DNA from: Dethiobacter alkaliphilus
GTDB taxonomy: Bacteria > Bacillota > Dethiobacteria > DTU022 > UBA8154
NCBI GenBank assembly: GCA_016841605.1
Contig: JAENYV010000006.1
Span: forward strand, 1 to 64,000
Direction: 5' to 3'
DNA length: 64,000 nucleotides
Below, piece after piece: positions 16,358-25,900 of this stretch (position 1 is its first letter; every line of letters begins with the position of its first letter). The position numbers were made by a program, and so were the translations under genes. The notes under the pieces were generated by a model. It did not search any database. It had not been told where the DNA came from and saw nothing but the letters and a program-made list of their open reading frames with translations.

Positions 16358-16468
16358 TTGCCGAAAGTACCCATTACTCCGGAAGAAGTACTCAAGGCTA
16401 TCAAGGAGAAACAAGCAGGTAAGGGAAGATATTTAGCGGCAACGGAAGAAAAATGCCATTGCCGCTAA
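16358..16468 (+). pseudogene. Tail fragment resembling a molybdenum hydroxylase large subunit
   Basis: A 36-codon open stretch encodes LPKVPITPEEVLKAIKEK followed by a charged tail with two cysteines and a stop. ITPEEVLKAI-type sequences are typical of the extreme C-terminus of xanthine dehydrogenase/CO dehydrogenase-type catalytic subunits. An in-frame stop lies two codons upstream (TAA 16352-16354) and there is no ribosome site, so only the tail survives. The position, immediately before hydroxylase maturation genes, supports the reading, but the fragment is short. Confidence 0.35.
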
Positions 16469-16470
16469 AT
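16431..16470 (+). terminator. 12-bp perfect hairpin before xdhC
   Basis: ATTTAGCGGCAA (16431-16442) and its complement (16459-16470) can pair around a 16-nt loop. It overlaps the end of the hydroxylase-tail fragment, as a terminator of that lost gene would. No long U-run follows. Confidence 0.45.
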
Positions 16471-16578
16471 TAGAATTTAAAACTCTGACGTTGATGGCGG
16501 TCGGACGAAACGGCCCTAACATTTACAGGATACCGAAAAAAAAATTTGCAGTTATCCTGCGTGAAGGAGTGACATTGA

Positions 16579-17625
16579 ATGAAGGAATTATACGAATCAT
16601 GTGCCCGCCTTCTCTCAGGAGGAGAAGACGTGGTAACAGCTACTATTATTCAACAGGACGGATCGTCGCCCCGCACTGCCGGCACGAAAATGCTTATTCG
16701 CCGGGACGGTTCTTTTCAGGGAACTATCGGAGGCGGCTTCCTGGAGGGCCGGGTCCTGCAACTTGCCCGGGAAGTATATGCAAGCGGTCGTTCTTTATGC
16801 GAAAAATTTATTTTTACCCCAGATAATGTGTCCACGATGGATATGATTTGCGGAGGAGAGGTGGATGTTTTTATTGACCTGGTTCCCTCCACCTCTCCTG
16901 AATACCTGGAGATTTATCGTTTTCTAACCGAGTTGGAAAATTACCGCCAAAGAGTACTTCTGGTCAGTAAAATCATAACAGGTGATGAAAGTAAAAATGG
17001 TCTGAAACAATGTCTTTTACTGGAAGACAAAATGATCGGGATGGAAATGTCAGGAGAACAAAGGGAACAGTTATTACAGCTTAAATATGGCCGTTCTCCC
17101 CTCTTACTGACTATGGACGGGACAAAATATCTGGTAGAACTTCTTAGTTCTCCTACTACTGTCTATATTTTTGGGGCCGGCCATGTTTCTCAGAAAATAG
17201 CCCGGCTAACCTGCCTGATTGGTTTTCGAACAATTGTGCTGGATGACCGGGAAGAATTTGCTTCCAGGCAGCGTTTCCCCTGGGCCGATGAGATTATTGT
17301 CTTAAATAATTTTAATCAATGTTTTCGGGACTTACCGGTTGACCGGAGCAGCTATCTGATCATTGTTACAAGAGGGCATAAATCTGATATGGTCGTGCTG
17401 GCACAAGCTCTGGAAACTGAAGCCTGCTATATCGGGATGATTGGCAGCCGTAAGAAAAGGGATGCCATTTATAAAGCGCTGTGCGAGGCCGGGTTCCGTG
17501 AGGATCAATTGGCCAGGGTTTATTCCCCCATCGGCCTGCCCATTAACGCTGAAACACCGGAGGAGATTGCCGTAAGTATTGTTGCCGAGTTGATTCAGGT
17601 GCGGGCCGGGCAGAACAATATCTAA
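16579..17625 (+). CDS. xdhC: XdhC/CoxI-family molybdenum cofactor insertion protein
   Basis: A 348-residue protein of the XdhC/CoxI family, which binds molybdenum cofactor, supports its sulfuration and delivers it to xanthine dehydrogenase-type hydroxylases. The N-terminal XdhC domain shows QQDGSSPRTAG and GTIGGGFLEGR and the MICGGEVDVF segment; the C-terminal Rossmann domain starts VYIFGAGHVSQKIARL at about residue 195 and ends with the GSRKKRDAI and SPIGLPI segments. ATG start after GTGAAGGAGTG. It begins a run of four cofactor genes (xdhC, molybdopterin-binding protein, MBL hydrolase, yqeB-like). No target hydroxylase is in the window. Confidence 0.88.
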   Translation: MKELYESCARLLSGGEDVVTATIIQQDGSSPRTAGTKMLIRRDGSFQGTIGGGFLEGRVLQLAREVYASGRSLCEKFIFTPDNVSTMDMICGGEVDVFIDLVPSTSPEYLEIYRFLTELENYRQRVLLVSKIITGDESKNGLKQCLLLEDKMIGMEMSGEQREQLLQLKYGRSPLLLTMDGTKYLVELLSSPTTVYIFGAGHVSQKIARLTCLIGFRTIVLDDREEFASRQRFPWADEIIVLNNFNQCFRDLPVDRSSYLIIVTRGHKSDMVVLAQALETEACYIGMIGSRKKRDAIYKALCEAGFREDQLARVYSPIGLPINAETPEEIAVSIVAELIQVRAGQNNI

Positions 17626-17679
17626 CAAACAGTTAAAATTTTATTAATCCAAAAACTAAAAAGAATGGATGGAGATACA

Positions 17680-18702
17680 ATGATAAAAGTTCCAGTAAAA
17701 GATGCTGTTGGAATGATCCTTTGTCATGATCTAACTCAAATTATACGTGGGGAATTTAAAGGTTGTGCTTTTAAAAAAGGTCATGTTGTTACTGAAGAAG
17801 ATATCCCCCAGTTGCTGCAGATGGGTAAGGAAAATCTTTTTGTGTGGGAGAAAAAAGAAGGATATCTCCATGAAGATGAAGCGGCACAAAGGATGGCAAG
17901 CGCTATTGCCGGAAGCGGTATTAATATGTCAGAACCCACGGAAGGGAAAGTTAACCTTACTTCCGCATGGCGTGGTCTTTTAAAAATAAATGTCCAGGGT
18001 CTTACGGAAATTAACAGTCTTGAGCAAGTAATGCTCGCTACTCTTCACACTGACCAGATTGTGGAAAAGAATTTGCTTATTGCAGGTACTAGGGCCATCC
18101 CACTGCAAATTGATGAACAAATTATTAAGCAGTGGGAGGTATTGGCCCAAAAATATAGACCGATTATCGAAGTTAAATCCTTGTTAACGATGCGGGTGGG
18201 CATGGTCGTTACCGGTAGTGAAATTTACAAGGGGCGGATTGAAGATAAATTCAGCCCTGTAGTTGAAGAAAAAATTAAAAAGCTTGGCAGTTATCTGGTG
18301 AAGAAAACGAATGTTAATGACGATACACAAATGATCGCAATTGCAATAAGAGATATGCTCAATGAAAAGGTCGATCTGATTGTCGTTACCGGCGGTATGT
18401 CGGTTGACCCGGACGATCTGACACCGGCAGGTGTCGTTGCGGCAGGTGGAAAAATTGTTTCCTACGGAAGTCCGACAATGCCGGGGGCTATGTTTATGGT
18501 GGCCTATATTGGTGAGACGCCTGTTCTGGGATTGCCCGGTTGCGTAATGTTTGCCAAAACTACAGTTTTTGACTTAATCTTGCCTCGCATCGTGGCCGGG
18601 GAGATTATTACGCGACGGGATATTGTTAAACTGGGGCATGGCGGCATGTGTTCAGGGTGCTCGACATGCCGGTTCCCGGCATGTGCTTTTGGAAAGGCGT
18701 AA
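17680..18702 (+). CDS. MoeA-like molybdopterin-binding protein
   Basis: A 340-residue protein with the MoCF-binding (MoeA/MogA) fold in its C-terminal half: MVVTGSEIYKGRIED, DLIVVTGGMSVDPDD and PVLGLPGCVMF are the pterin-binding segments. The N-terminal ~170 residues differ from classic MoeA, and the protein ends with a cysteine-rich tail (GMCSGCSTCRFPACAFGK). This form is common beside anaerobic hydroxylase genes. ATG 17680 is chosen over an in-frame ATG at 17665 because GGAG is correctly placed before it. Probable role: molybdate insertion into, or handling of, the pterin cofactor. It lies 54 bp after xdhC. Confidence 0.82.
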   Translation: MIKVPVKDAVGMILCHDLTQIIRGEFKGCAFKKGHVVTEEDIPQLLQMGKENLFVWEKKEGYLHEDEAAQRMASAIAGSGINMSEPTEGKVNLTSAWRGLLKINVQGLTEINSLEQVMLATLHTDQIVEKNLLIAGTRAIPLQIDEQIIKQWEVLAQKYRPIIEVKSLLTMRVGMVVTGSEIYKGRIEDKFSPVVEEKIKKLGSYLVKKTNVNDDTQMIAIAIRDMLNEKVDLIVVTGGMSVDPDDLTPAGVVAAGGKIVSYGSPTMPGAMFMVAYIGETPVLGLPGCVMFAKTTVFDLILPRIVAGEIITRRDIVKLGHGGMCSGCSTCRFPACAFGKA

Positions 18703-18763
18703 TCATATAGCTGCTCATTCTCAAGTCAGATATTTTATTTTATTAGGAGGAACAAATTATCTT

Positions 18764-19621
18764 ATGTCGACAAAGGTAAAGATAACAACGCTTTGTGAAA
18801 ACAGCGTTCCGTATCCTGCCAACGGGGTAATAGGGGAACATGGGTTGGCTATGTTACTGGAAACGGGTTCCCAAAAGATTCTTTTTGATACCGGGGGAGG
18901 GTTGACCTTCCTGCATAATGTTCGCACTCTGAATATTGATCTCCATTCCCTGGATGTCCTGGTCCTGAGTCATGGCCATTATGATCATACCGGAGGCCTT
19001 AAAGCCCTGCTGCAAGAGTACGGCGGAAATCTGGACGTATACGCGCATTCGGATATTTTTAAAGCTAAATATCATCTGCTGGAAGGGAAAGAACCAAAGA
19101 AAATCGGTATTCCCTGGACAAAAGAAGAACTGGAAAGTTGGGGAGCCCGTTTTCATCTGACACGGGAATCCAGGGAACTGGGTGATGGTGTCATACTTAC
19201 AGGGGAAATTCCCCGCAGGGAAAAGGCGGAGGAGGGCACAGCTAAGGGCTTGTGTTGCCGGGAACCTGACGGCAGCCTGGTACCTGACCCCCTCTATGAC
19301 GACCAGGCCATAATTGTGGAAAGTCCTGAAGGGACAATTGTTCTTCTTGGCTGTTCTCACTCGGGTTTAATTAATACTTTGAGATATGTGACCGAACTTA
19401 CCGGAAAAGATCGAATATATGCCTGTATCGGGGGGACCCATCTTGTTGCCGCTTCTGATGAACGGCTTGATTATACCATAAAAGAACTGGAAAAATTTCA
19501 TGTGCAAAAAATTGCACCCTGCCATTGTACAGGATTTCGGGCTGCATTTGTTCTCTATCAGGCCTTTCAAGACCGCTTTGAGTTCAATGCTGCCGGCAAC
19601 GTCTTTAGTTTCGGCGGTTAG
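18764..19621 (+). CDS. MBL-fold metallo-hydrolase (dihydropterin-related family)
   Basis: A 285-residue metallo-beta-lactamase-fold protein. The metal motif HGHYDHTGGL is near residue 70, and CSHSGLINTL lies later where this subfamily has its second histidine ligand. Overall form matches the branch that includes the archaeal dihydropterin/ribofuranosyl-aminobenzene phosphate enzyme, which fits the pterin-cofactor neighbours. ATG 18764 is used: AGGAGG lies 13 bases upstream, and an earlier in-frame start at 18623 would add unrelated residues overlapping the previous gene. It probably shares a transcript with the molybdopterin-binding gene. The exact substrate is unknown. Confidence 0.78.
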   Translation: MSTKVKITTLCENSVPYPANGVIGEHGLAMLLETGSQKILFDTGGGLTFLHNVRTLNIDLHSLDVLVLSHGHYDHTGGLKALLQEYGGNLDVYAHSDIFKAKYHLLEGKEPKKIGIPWTKEELESWGARFHLTRESRELGDGVILTGEIPRREKAEEGTAKGLCCREPDGSLVPDPLYDDQAIIVESPEGTIVLLGCSHSGLINTLRYVTELTGKDRIYACIGGTHLVAASDERLDYTIKELEKFHVQKIAPCHCTGFRAAFVLYQAFQDRFEFNAAGNVFSFGG

Positions 19622-19666
19622 CCGGATAAGTTGGTTGATTGGAAAGTTGGAAAGCACTGCAGCGAT

Positions 19667-19682
19667 AAATAGTAATTAGCGG
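19667..19682 (+). repeat. 16-bp intergenic repeat (copy 1)
   Basis: AAATAGTAATTAGCGG occurs here, before the yqeB-like gene, and again at 26468-26483 before pfkA. Both copies lie in short intergenic gaps upstream of genes on the same strand. Meaning unknown. Confidence 0.5.
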
Positions 19683-19781
19683 TCGGGGATATTCCTCTGG
19701 AAGAGGTGTGTTCCCATACTAAAAAGAAATTTCTCTGCAAGGAGTAAATTTCCGGAAAAATATAAAAGCGAGGTTAACGAT

Positions 19782-20618
19782 ATGGCAACTGCCCAAGATC
19801 AATCCGTTTTGAAAAAGCTGAAATTAACCGACTACAAAGTTATTATCAAGGGAGCAGGCGACCTTGCCAGCGGTGTGGCCCACCGCCTTCTGCTTGCCGG
19901 ATTTCCCATTGTTATGCTGGAACTTCCCCGTCCCCTGGTCGTGAGAAGAAGCGTTTCTTTTGCTTCGGCCGTTTTTGCAGGAAACGTTGAAGTAGAAGGA
20001 GTCAAGGCTTCCCTAATAAATGATATTCCCCAAATTGAAAGCTGTTGGTCCCGGGGGATTATTCCTGTTGTTGTCGACCCGAAAGGGAATTTAATTCGGG
20101 AGATGAAGCCTTATGTTTTGGTAGACGCTGTTATGGCCAAGAGGAACTCCGGCACCTTAATTACCGACGCTCCTCTTGTTATCGGCCTGGGTCCCGGATT
20201 TACGGCAGGAGAAGACGTCACAGCCGTAGTAGAGACGAAAAGAGGGCATGACCTGGGCAGGGTATTTTATTCCGGGACAGCGGCGGCCGACACCGGTATC
20301 CCGGGGAGTATCGGCGGTTATTCCGCAGAAAGGTTGCTCAGATCTCCCGCATCCGGGCAATTTCATCCCTGCAAAGATATCGGAGAGTCTGTGCAAAAAG
20401 GGGAAAAAGTAGCTGAGGTAGGAAATAATTCCCTTCTTGCTCCGATCAGCGGTTTAATTCGCGGCATGCTCTATCCCGGCCTTGAAGTGGACAAGGGAAT
20501 GAAGGTAGGAGACATAGACCCCCGGGGCAAAGAAGTGGACTGGAGAACACTTTCCGACAAGGCCAGATCTGTCGGGGGTGGAGTACTGGAAGCTATTCTG
20601 CATTTTTTAACAGTCTAA
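19782..20618 (+). CDS. yqeB: YqeB-like selenium-dependent molybdenum hydroxylase maturation protein
   Basis: A 278-residue protein of the EF2563/YqeB family, genomically linked to selenium-dependent molybdenum hydroxylases. It starts with a nucleotide-binding-like segment VIIKGAGDLASGVAHRLLLA (about residues 20-39) and contains the family sequences VVDAVMAKRNSGT (here LVDAVMAKRNSGT) and LGPGFTAGEDVTAVVETKRGHDLGR. A barrel-sandwich-like C-terminal region resembles a biotinyl/lipoyl fold (VQKGEKVAEVGNNSLLAPISG). ATG start. It completes the maturation gene set begun by xdhC and implies that a selenium-using hydroxylase is, or was, encoded in the genome. Confidence 0.85.
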   Translation: MATAQDQSVLKKLKLTDYKVIIKGAGDLASGVAHRLLLAGFPIVMLELPRPLVVRRSVSFASAVFAGNVEVEGVKASLINDIPQIESCWSRGIIPVVVDPKGNLIREMKPYVLVDAVMAKRNSGTLITDAPLVIGLGPGFTAGEDVTAVVETKRGHDLGRVFYSGTAAADTGIPGSIGGYSAERLLRSPASGQFHPCKDIGESVQKGEKVAEVGNNSLLAPISGLIRGMLYPGLEVDKGMKVGDIDPRGKEVDWRTLSDKARSVGGGVLEAILHFLTV

Positions 20619-20634
20619 AACCCTTCTGCAATAA

Positions 20635-21675
20635 TCACTGTATCCTTGGAAGATAATAGTGGTTGATGAGCACTTTAACGATGGCCGCTATGGGAATGGC
20701 GATAATGATCCCAAGTATACCGAGCAACCTTGCTCCACAGAGGATAGCCAGCAGGATGGTTATAGGCCGCAGATCCACGGCTTTGCCCATTAGGAAGGGA
20801 GTAAGGACAAAGGTGTCTATCGTCTGGATGACCAGGTATAGACCGATAACGAACAGGGGGTGTGGTGTGCCCGGGGTAAGGCTGAGCAGTATGGCCGGGA
20901 TCGCTGCAAGAAAAGGGCCGATATTGTAAATGATGTTCAGGATTCCTGCGGTTAAACCCAGGATAAAGGCAAATGGCATCCCGAGAAGCGCCAGCCCGCT
21001 GCCGGTAGCCAGCCCCACAAGGCTGCACCGGACGAAATTGCCCCGCAGGTAGACACCTACTTTGGCATCGGTAATAGAGATAATATGCAGGACTTCATGC
21101 CGGTATCCGGAGGGGAAAAGGTTGACAAGGGATGTTTTAATTTTATCCAGGTCGAGAAGCAGAAAAAAGATCAGAAAAAAAAGGCCGAGAAAAGACCAGA
21201 TTTCTCCGAGAAGGGGAACTTTATTGGTATAAATATTGTTTGACCATTTTAACAAAAATGCGGGAATATTTTCAATAAGGAAAATTATTCCTTTTGTAAT
21301 TTGTTCCACCAGGTTTAATTCCAAGAGCTGATCCAGGTATTCCAGCTGGAGAAACAGAAAAGCCACATATTGTTTAAAATCTGTGGCAATATAGCCGGCT
21401 AGCTGCCTGATTTGCCCAAAGAGGAGTAGAGGAATAAAATAAAAAAATAAAAAGATAACAGAGAGAAAAAAGAGAAAAACCAGGCCGGCAGCAACAGGTT
21501 GGGGGATGCGGAGCCTTACAAGAATTTCCACCAGGGGGGCGATGAGGTAAACTGCCAGCATGGCGATAATGATAAGAGTTATAACAGGAAAGAGCATTTT
21601 TAAAAACCAGAGGCATACAATAAATAAGAAGATAAAGAATACCAGCTTCAAATTTTCTTTCAGACAATGATCCAT
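20635..21675 (-). CDS. AI-2E family transporter (YtvI/PerM-like permease)
   Basis: A 346-residue polytopic membrane protein with about seven to eight hydrophobic segments in the layout of the AI-2E/PerM family: two near the N-terminus, a long amphipathic middle, and a closely packed C-terminal set with LGLTAGILNIIYNIGPFLAAIPA and LGIIIAIPIAAIVKVL. Homologues export small molecules or ions; B. subtilis YtvI is a sporulation-associated member located near pfkA-pyk, which fits this neighbourhood. It is transcribed towards the end of the yqeB-like gene, only 16 bp away. Confidence 0.85.
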   Translation of the reverse strand: MDHCLKENLKLVFFIFLFIVCLWFLKMLFPVITLIIIAMLAVYLIAPLVEILVRLRIPQPVAAGLVFLFFLSVIFLFFYFIPLLLFGQIRQLAGYIATDFKQYVAFLFLQLEYLDQLLELNLVEQITKGIIFLIENIPAFLLKWSNNIYTNKVPLLGEIWSFLGLFFLIFFLLLDLDKIKTSLVNLFPSGYRHEVLHIISITDAKVGVYLRGNFVRCSLVGLATGSGLALLGMPFAFILGLTAGILNIIYNIGPFLAAIPAILLSLTPGTPHPLFVIGLYLVIQTIDTFVLTPFLMGKAVDLRPITILLAILCGARLLGILGIIIAIPIAAIVKVLINHYYLPRIQ

Positions 21676-21765
21676 TCAACTTCTCCTTCATATTTGCTTT
21701 TTATATTATTAAATCAATTATACCTCTTTTTTGGAAAAAAAGGAGGAAAATAAGGTTTTGATGGG

Positions 21766-21939
21766 ATGAAAAACAGTATTTTAGGTTCTATTCTTTCCTG
21801 TTTTCTCATATCCGCGGGCATGCTTTCCATTCCAACCATCGGCTTTTCTTCAATGGGGGAAATTTTTACCTTTTTTTGGGGTACCCTGGCTTTCCTGGTG
21901 GCCGCGGGTTTTCTTAAGGATTATTTTCGTCAGGGTTAG
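21766..21939 (+). CDS. Possible small membrane protein (57 aa)
   Basis: A short ORF (ATG 21766, TAG 21937-21939) encoding MKNSILGSILSCFLISAGML followed by a second hydrophobic stretch and a basic end. It predicts two membrane helices. AAGGAGG lies about 20 bases upstream, too far for a standard ribosome site, which weakens the call. It fills the gap between the AI-2E gene and ytrI and overlaps the end of ytrI by 4 bp, converging with it. No family recognised. Confidence 0.4.
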   Translation: MKNSILGSILSCFLISAGMLSIPTIGFSSMGEIFTFFWGTLAFLVAAGFLKDYFRQG

Positions 21940-22388
21940 CCGGCGGCTTCATCATCTATTTTTTTTACTTGCAGGAAATAGGCCAGAATTTCTCCCAGAA
22001 TGACTGCTTCGACTTCCAGGCGGTATTTTTTGTTTCCTTCTTCAATAAGCCGTCCCTCCAGAAGATTAAAGAGCAGCGGATAGGGTAACGCGTGCACTTC
22101 CTGGCCGAGAAGGTCCTTAACCAGATCATAGATAGTACGGCGTAATGCAGGTTCAACAAAGGAATGATCATTCATCTGTATCTCCAGTTTAATTTCTTCC
22201 ACAACCATAGGCCGTATTGATTCGTGTTGTTCCTTAATTTTTTCCATCTGCTGAACAGTTTCATATAGTTGGACTTTTAATTCCTCTGTCTTCCAGTAAA
22301 CCTCTTCAAATTTTTTTCCCTGTACAACGTTCATTAATGTTAATCCCGTCAGAAGCCCCAGGATAAAAAAAGCTATTTTTACTCGCAA
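21936..22388 (-). CDS. ytrI: YtrI-like sporulation membrane protein
   Basis: A 150-residue protein with one N-terminal membrane helix (about residues 4-20), a coiled-coil-like charged stretch (30-65) and a C-terminal globular part. This is the layout of YtrI, a sporulation membrane protein of B. subtilis whose gene lies next to ytrH and dnaE, exactly as here. TTG start with GGAGG eight bases upstream. It directly follows ytrH (1-bp gap) in one operon. It marks the organism as an endospore former. Sequence similarity to YtrI is weak by eye; context carries much of the call. Confidence 0.72.
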   Translation of the reverse strand: MRVKIAFFILGLLTGLTLMNVVQGKKFEEVYWKTEELKVQLYETVQQMEKIKEQHESIRPMVVEEIKLEIQMNDHSFVEPALRRTIYDLVKDLLGQEVHALPYPLLFNLLEGRLIEEGNKKYRLEVEAVILGEILAYFLQVKKIDDEAAG

Positions 22389-22389
22389 C

Positions 22390-22716
22390 TCAATTTCCTC
22401 CCAGGGAGTATTTTAAAAGAAGATATCCCAGGTGAGCCCCGGCAAAAGCGCTGGTAATCAGAGCTAATTGTTTGAAAATTTCCGCAGGCTGCCCGCTGAG
22501 AAAGCCCACTTCAATGGCTTTAAAAGCGCTGAAAGAGCCTCCCAGCGCGGTAACCAGAGCCCAAATTTTTAGCTTTTCCGCCAGTTCCAAAATGGTATAA
22601 AGGGGAGGTTGTTGCGTGGAGAGAAATGCTGCCAGAGCCCCCAGGGTGCTTCCACCCAGTATTACTCCCAGGGCAATAAAAAAAGTAGTGATCAGTGTCG
22701 GGTAGATAGACGGCAT
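22390..22716 (-). CDS. ytrH: YtrH-like sporulation protein
   Basis: A 108-residue membrane protein with about three hydrophobic segments (TLITTFFIALGVILGGSTLG; a middle helix; a C-terminal helix ending in a basic/Gly tail). Length, topology and position beside dnaE match YtrH, needed for efficient sporulation in B. subtilis and made in the mother cell there. The second Met is taken as start because AAGGGG lies seven bases before it; the longer form beginning at 22734 would put the start inside the ribosome site. Divergent from dnaE. Confidence 0.78.
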   Translation of the reverse strand: MPSIYPTLITTFFIALGVILGGSTLGALAAFLSTQQPPLYTILELAEKLKIWALVTALGGSFSAFKAIEVGFLSGQPAEIFKQLALITSAFAGAHLGYLLLKYSLGGN

Positions 22717-22903
22717 AAAGCATCCCCTTAACATAAAGTATTTTTATTATGTATATTGAATTTGCCCGGGGTCTAAAACCTCGATTTTGGGGTATGAAGC
22801 ATTCAGCGTTTTGGTAAATTATTTTTATTTTCAAAGGGTTTTTTCCAGGAAAAGTCGAAATTAATTCTTCAGCAAATGAAGATATTTTTTGGAGGAATTG
22901 GCT

Positions 22904-25900
22904 TTGTTTATTCACCTGCATGTGCATACGGAATACAGTCTGCTGGATGGAGCAACCCGCATCCGAAGTGTGGTGGAAAAAGCAGCTGAACTGGGGATGC
23001 CGGCTGTGGCTATAACCGACCATGGAACAATGTACGGGGTTATCGATTTTTACAAGGCGGCCCGGTCAAAAGGAATAAAACCGCTCATCGGATGCGAAGT
23101 TTATGTGGCTCCCAAGAGCCGTTTCCGCAAAGAAAAAAATAACGAAAACCTTTATTACCATCTGGTTCTCCTGGCAAAAAATCAGGAAGGTTACCGCAAT
23201 CTGGTAAAAGTAGTCAGCGCCGGTTATCTGGAGGGGTTTTACTATAAGCCGAGGGTGGACAAAGAACTCCTTTCCCAACATAGTGAAGGGCTTATTGCCT
23301 TGAGCGCCTGTTTGGCCGGTGAGATCCCGGCGCTGCTCTTGCAAGGGGATGAGAAACAAGCCCGTGAGGCCGCTCTCTGGTACCGGGAAACCTTCGGAGA
23401 AGGTAATTTTTACCTGGAATTGCAGGATCAAGGCATCGCGGAGCAAAAAGAACTTAACCGGAAGCTTTTCCAATTGGGCAGGGAGACAGGTATTCCCCTG
23501 GTCGCCACAAATGATGTTCATTATCTTGAGCGTGAAGACGCGGAAGCCCATGATGTCTTGCTCTGTATCCAAACGGGGAAAAATGTGGATGACCCTAAAC
23601 GCTTAAAGTTTGACGGGGAAGGTTTTTATTTTAAATCGGAGGAAGAGATGAGGTCTGCATTCGCTGAGTTTCCTCCCGAGGTATTAGAAAATACGGGAAT
23701 AATTGCTGACAAAATAAATCTTGAATTCGAATTTGATAAAAGGTATCTACCTCTTTATGATATTCCCCCCTCTTATGCAACTCCTGAAGAGTATTTGCGG
23801 GCTCTCTGCCGCGAAGGGCTGGCTAAAAGGTATGATCAGATAACCCCTGAAATACAGGAGCGCCTCGACTATGAACTGGGCGTGATTGAACAGATGGGTT
23901 TTGCCGGTTACTTTCTGATTGTTTGGGACTTTGTCAATTTTTCCGTGGCAAACGGGATTCCCGTAGGACCCGGAAGAGGTTCCGCAGCCGGCAGCCTGGT
24001 TGCTTATTCCCTTTCCATCACGAATATTGACCCGCTGCGCTACGGGTTGCTTTTTGAAAGGTTTTTAAATCCTGAAAGGGTCACAATGCCTGATGTGGAT
24101 ATTGATTTTTGTTACGAGCGGCGTGACGAGGTCATCCGCTACGTTATCGACAAATACGGCGAAGAGCGGGTGGCCCAGATTATCACCTTCGGCACGATGG
24201 CGGCCCGCATGGCGGTGCGGGATGTGGGACGGGCCCTTAACTTTACTTACGGTGAGGCGGACCGCGTGGCCAAGGCAATCCCAGAAGAGCCGGGAATGAC
24301 GATTCAAAAGGCATTGGAGATGAATTCGGAGCTCGCTGAGCTTTACAATAATGATGAGCGATACCGCAAGTTTCTGGATATTTCCCGCAAAGTGGAGGGA
24401 CTGCCGCGGCATGCTTCCACTCATGCCGCGGGCGTGGTTATCTCGGGGAACCCCCTGGTCGAGCATGTTCCTCTCCAGAAGACAAACGGGACGCTAGTAA
24501 CCCAGTTTTCCATGAATCTGCTGGAAGAGCTGGGACTCTTGAAAATGGATTTTCTGGGGTTGCGCACCCTGACAATTATGGAGGAAGCAGTCAGGCAGGT
24601 TAACCAGCAGCGGGGAGAAGAGGGGAAAGAAAAAGGCAAGCTTGACCTTTCTGCCATCCCCCTGGATGATTCCCGGACTTATTCCTTGCTTTCTCAGGGA
24701 GACACAGCAGGGGTTTTTCAGTTGGAAAGCAGCGGGATGCGCTCAGTTCTGCGGGAATTGAAGCCGTCAGTCTTTGAAGATATTATTGCTGTGGTTGCCC
24801 TTTACCGACCAGGTCCCATGGAACAGATTCCTGTTTTTACCGAAAGCAAACACGGGTCGAGGGAGATAAGTTACCCCCATCCCGAGCTGGAACCCGTGCT
24901 TAAAGAAACTTACGGGGTTATCGTTTACCAGGAACAGATCATGGAGATCGCGGCGAGGATGGCGGGTTTCTCCCTGGGACAGGCGGACCTTCTGCGCAGG
25001 GCCATCGGAAAGAAGAAAAAGGAAATTCTGGACCAGCAACGGCAGATTTTTACCGAAGGAGTCGACAAGAAGGGGTACGGCAAGAAGCTGGGAACGGAAC
25101 TGTATGATTTGATCGTTAAATTTGCTTCTTACGGTTTCAACAAGTCACATGCTGCGGCTTATGCCCTGATAGCTTACCAGACAGCTTATCTCAAGGCAAA
25201 TTATCCTGTAGAATTCATGGCAGCACTGCTGACCGGGGTGATGTCCAATGCAGCCAAAATTGCTCTGTATATCGCGGATTGCCGGCGGCAGGGGATTGAG
25301 ATCCTTCCCCCTGATGTCAATGAAAGTGAAACAAATTTTACTGTTGTGAGCTCAAAGCGAATTCGTTTCGGCCTGGCCGCGGTCAAAAATGTGGGGAAAG
25401 GAGCCATTGAAACAATTATCAAAACCCGGATAAAAGAGGGTAAATTTACCGGGCTGGGTGATTTTTGCCGGAAAGTCGATCTGCGGACATGCAACCGCAA
25501 GGTAATTGAGAGTCTGGTCAAATGCGGTGCCTTTGATTCTCTGGGTGGATTACGTTCCCAGTATTTGAATTATCTCGATCAGGCGCTCCAATCAGGGCAG
25601 CACGCGCAAAAGGAAAAAATGGACGGTCAGATTTCCATGTTTTCTTACCTGGGAGGGGATACGTTCTCCGGGGAACAGGGCGATGATCTTCCTCCTTTGC
25701 CGGAATACTCGCCCAGGGAAAAACTGACATTTGAAAAGGAGTTAGTCGGACTTTATATTTCCGGTCATCCGCTGGACCAGTACCGCCGTATTCTGGAAAA
25801 CCTGAAGGGAGCGACTCCGATCGGCGAACTGGCCGAGTTTAAAGACAAAAGCCAGGTAACCGCAGTGGGGATGATCAGTTCTGTAAGGACGATTTATACA

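Larger units (their letters stand above)
16183..16578. other. Intergenic stretch with a gene-tail fragment and hairpin
   Basis: The 396-bp gap between the thiolase gene and xdhC holds a 36-codon remnant of a hydroxylase-like C-terminus (16358-16468), an overlapping 12-bp hairpin (16431-16470) and the leader of xdhC. The remaining sequence shows no supported gene. Confidence 0.55.

Noticed and set aside
16491-16826. 111-residue ORF overlapping the start of xdhC in another frame
   Set aside because: Arg/Gly-rich shadow of the xdhC coding sequence.
22735-22903. Sigma-E promoter upstream of ytrH
   Set aside because: Only partial CATA-like -10 matches were found, with no suitably spaced -35.
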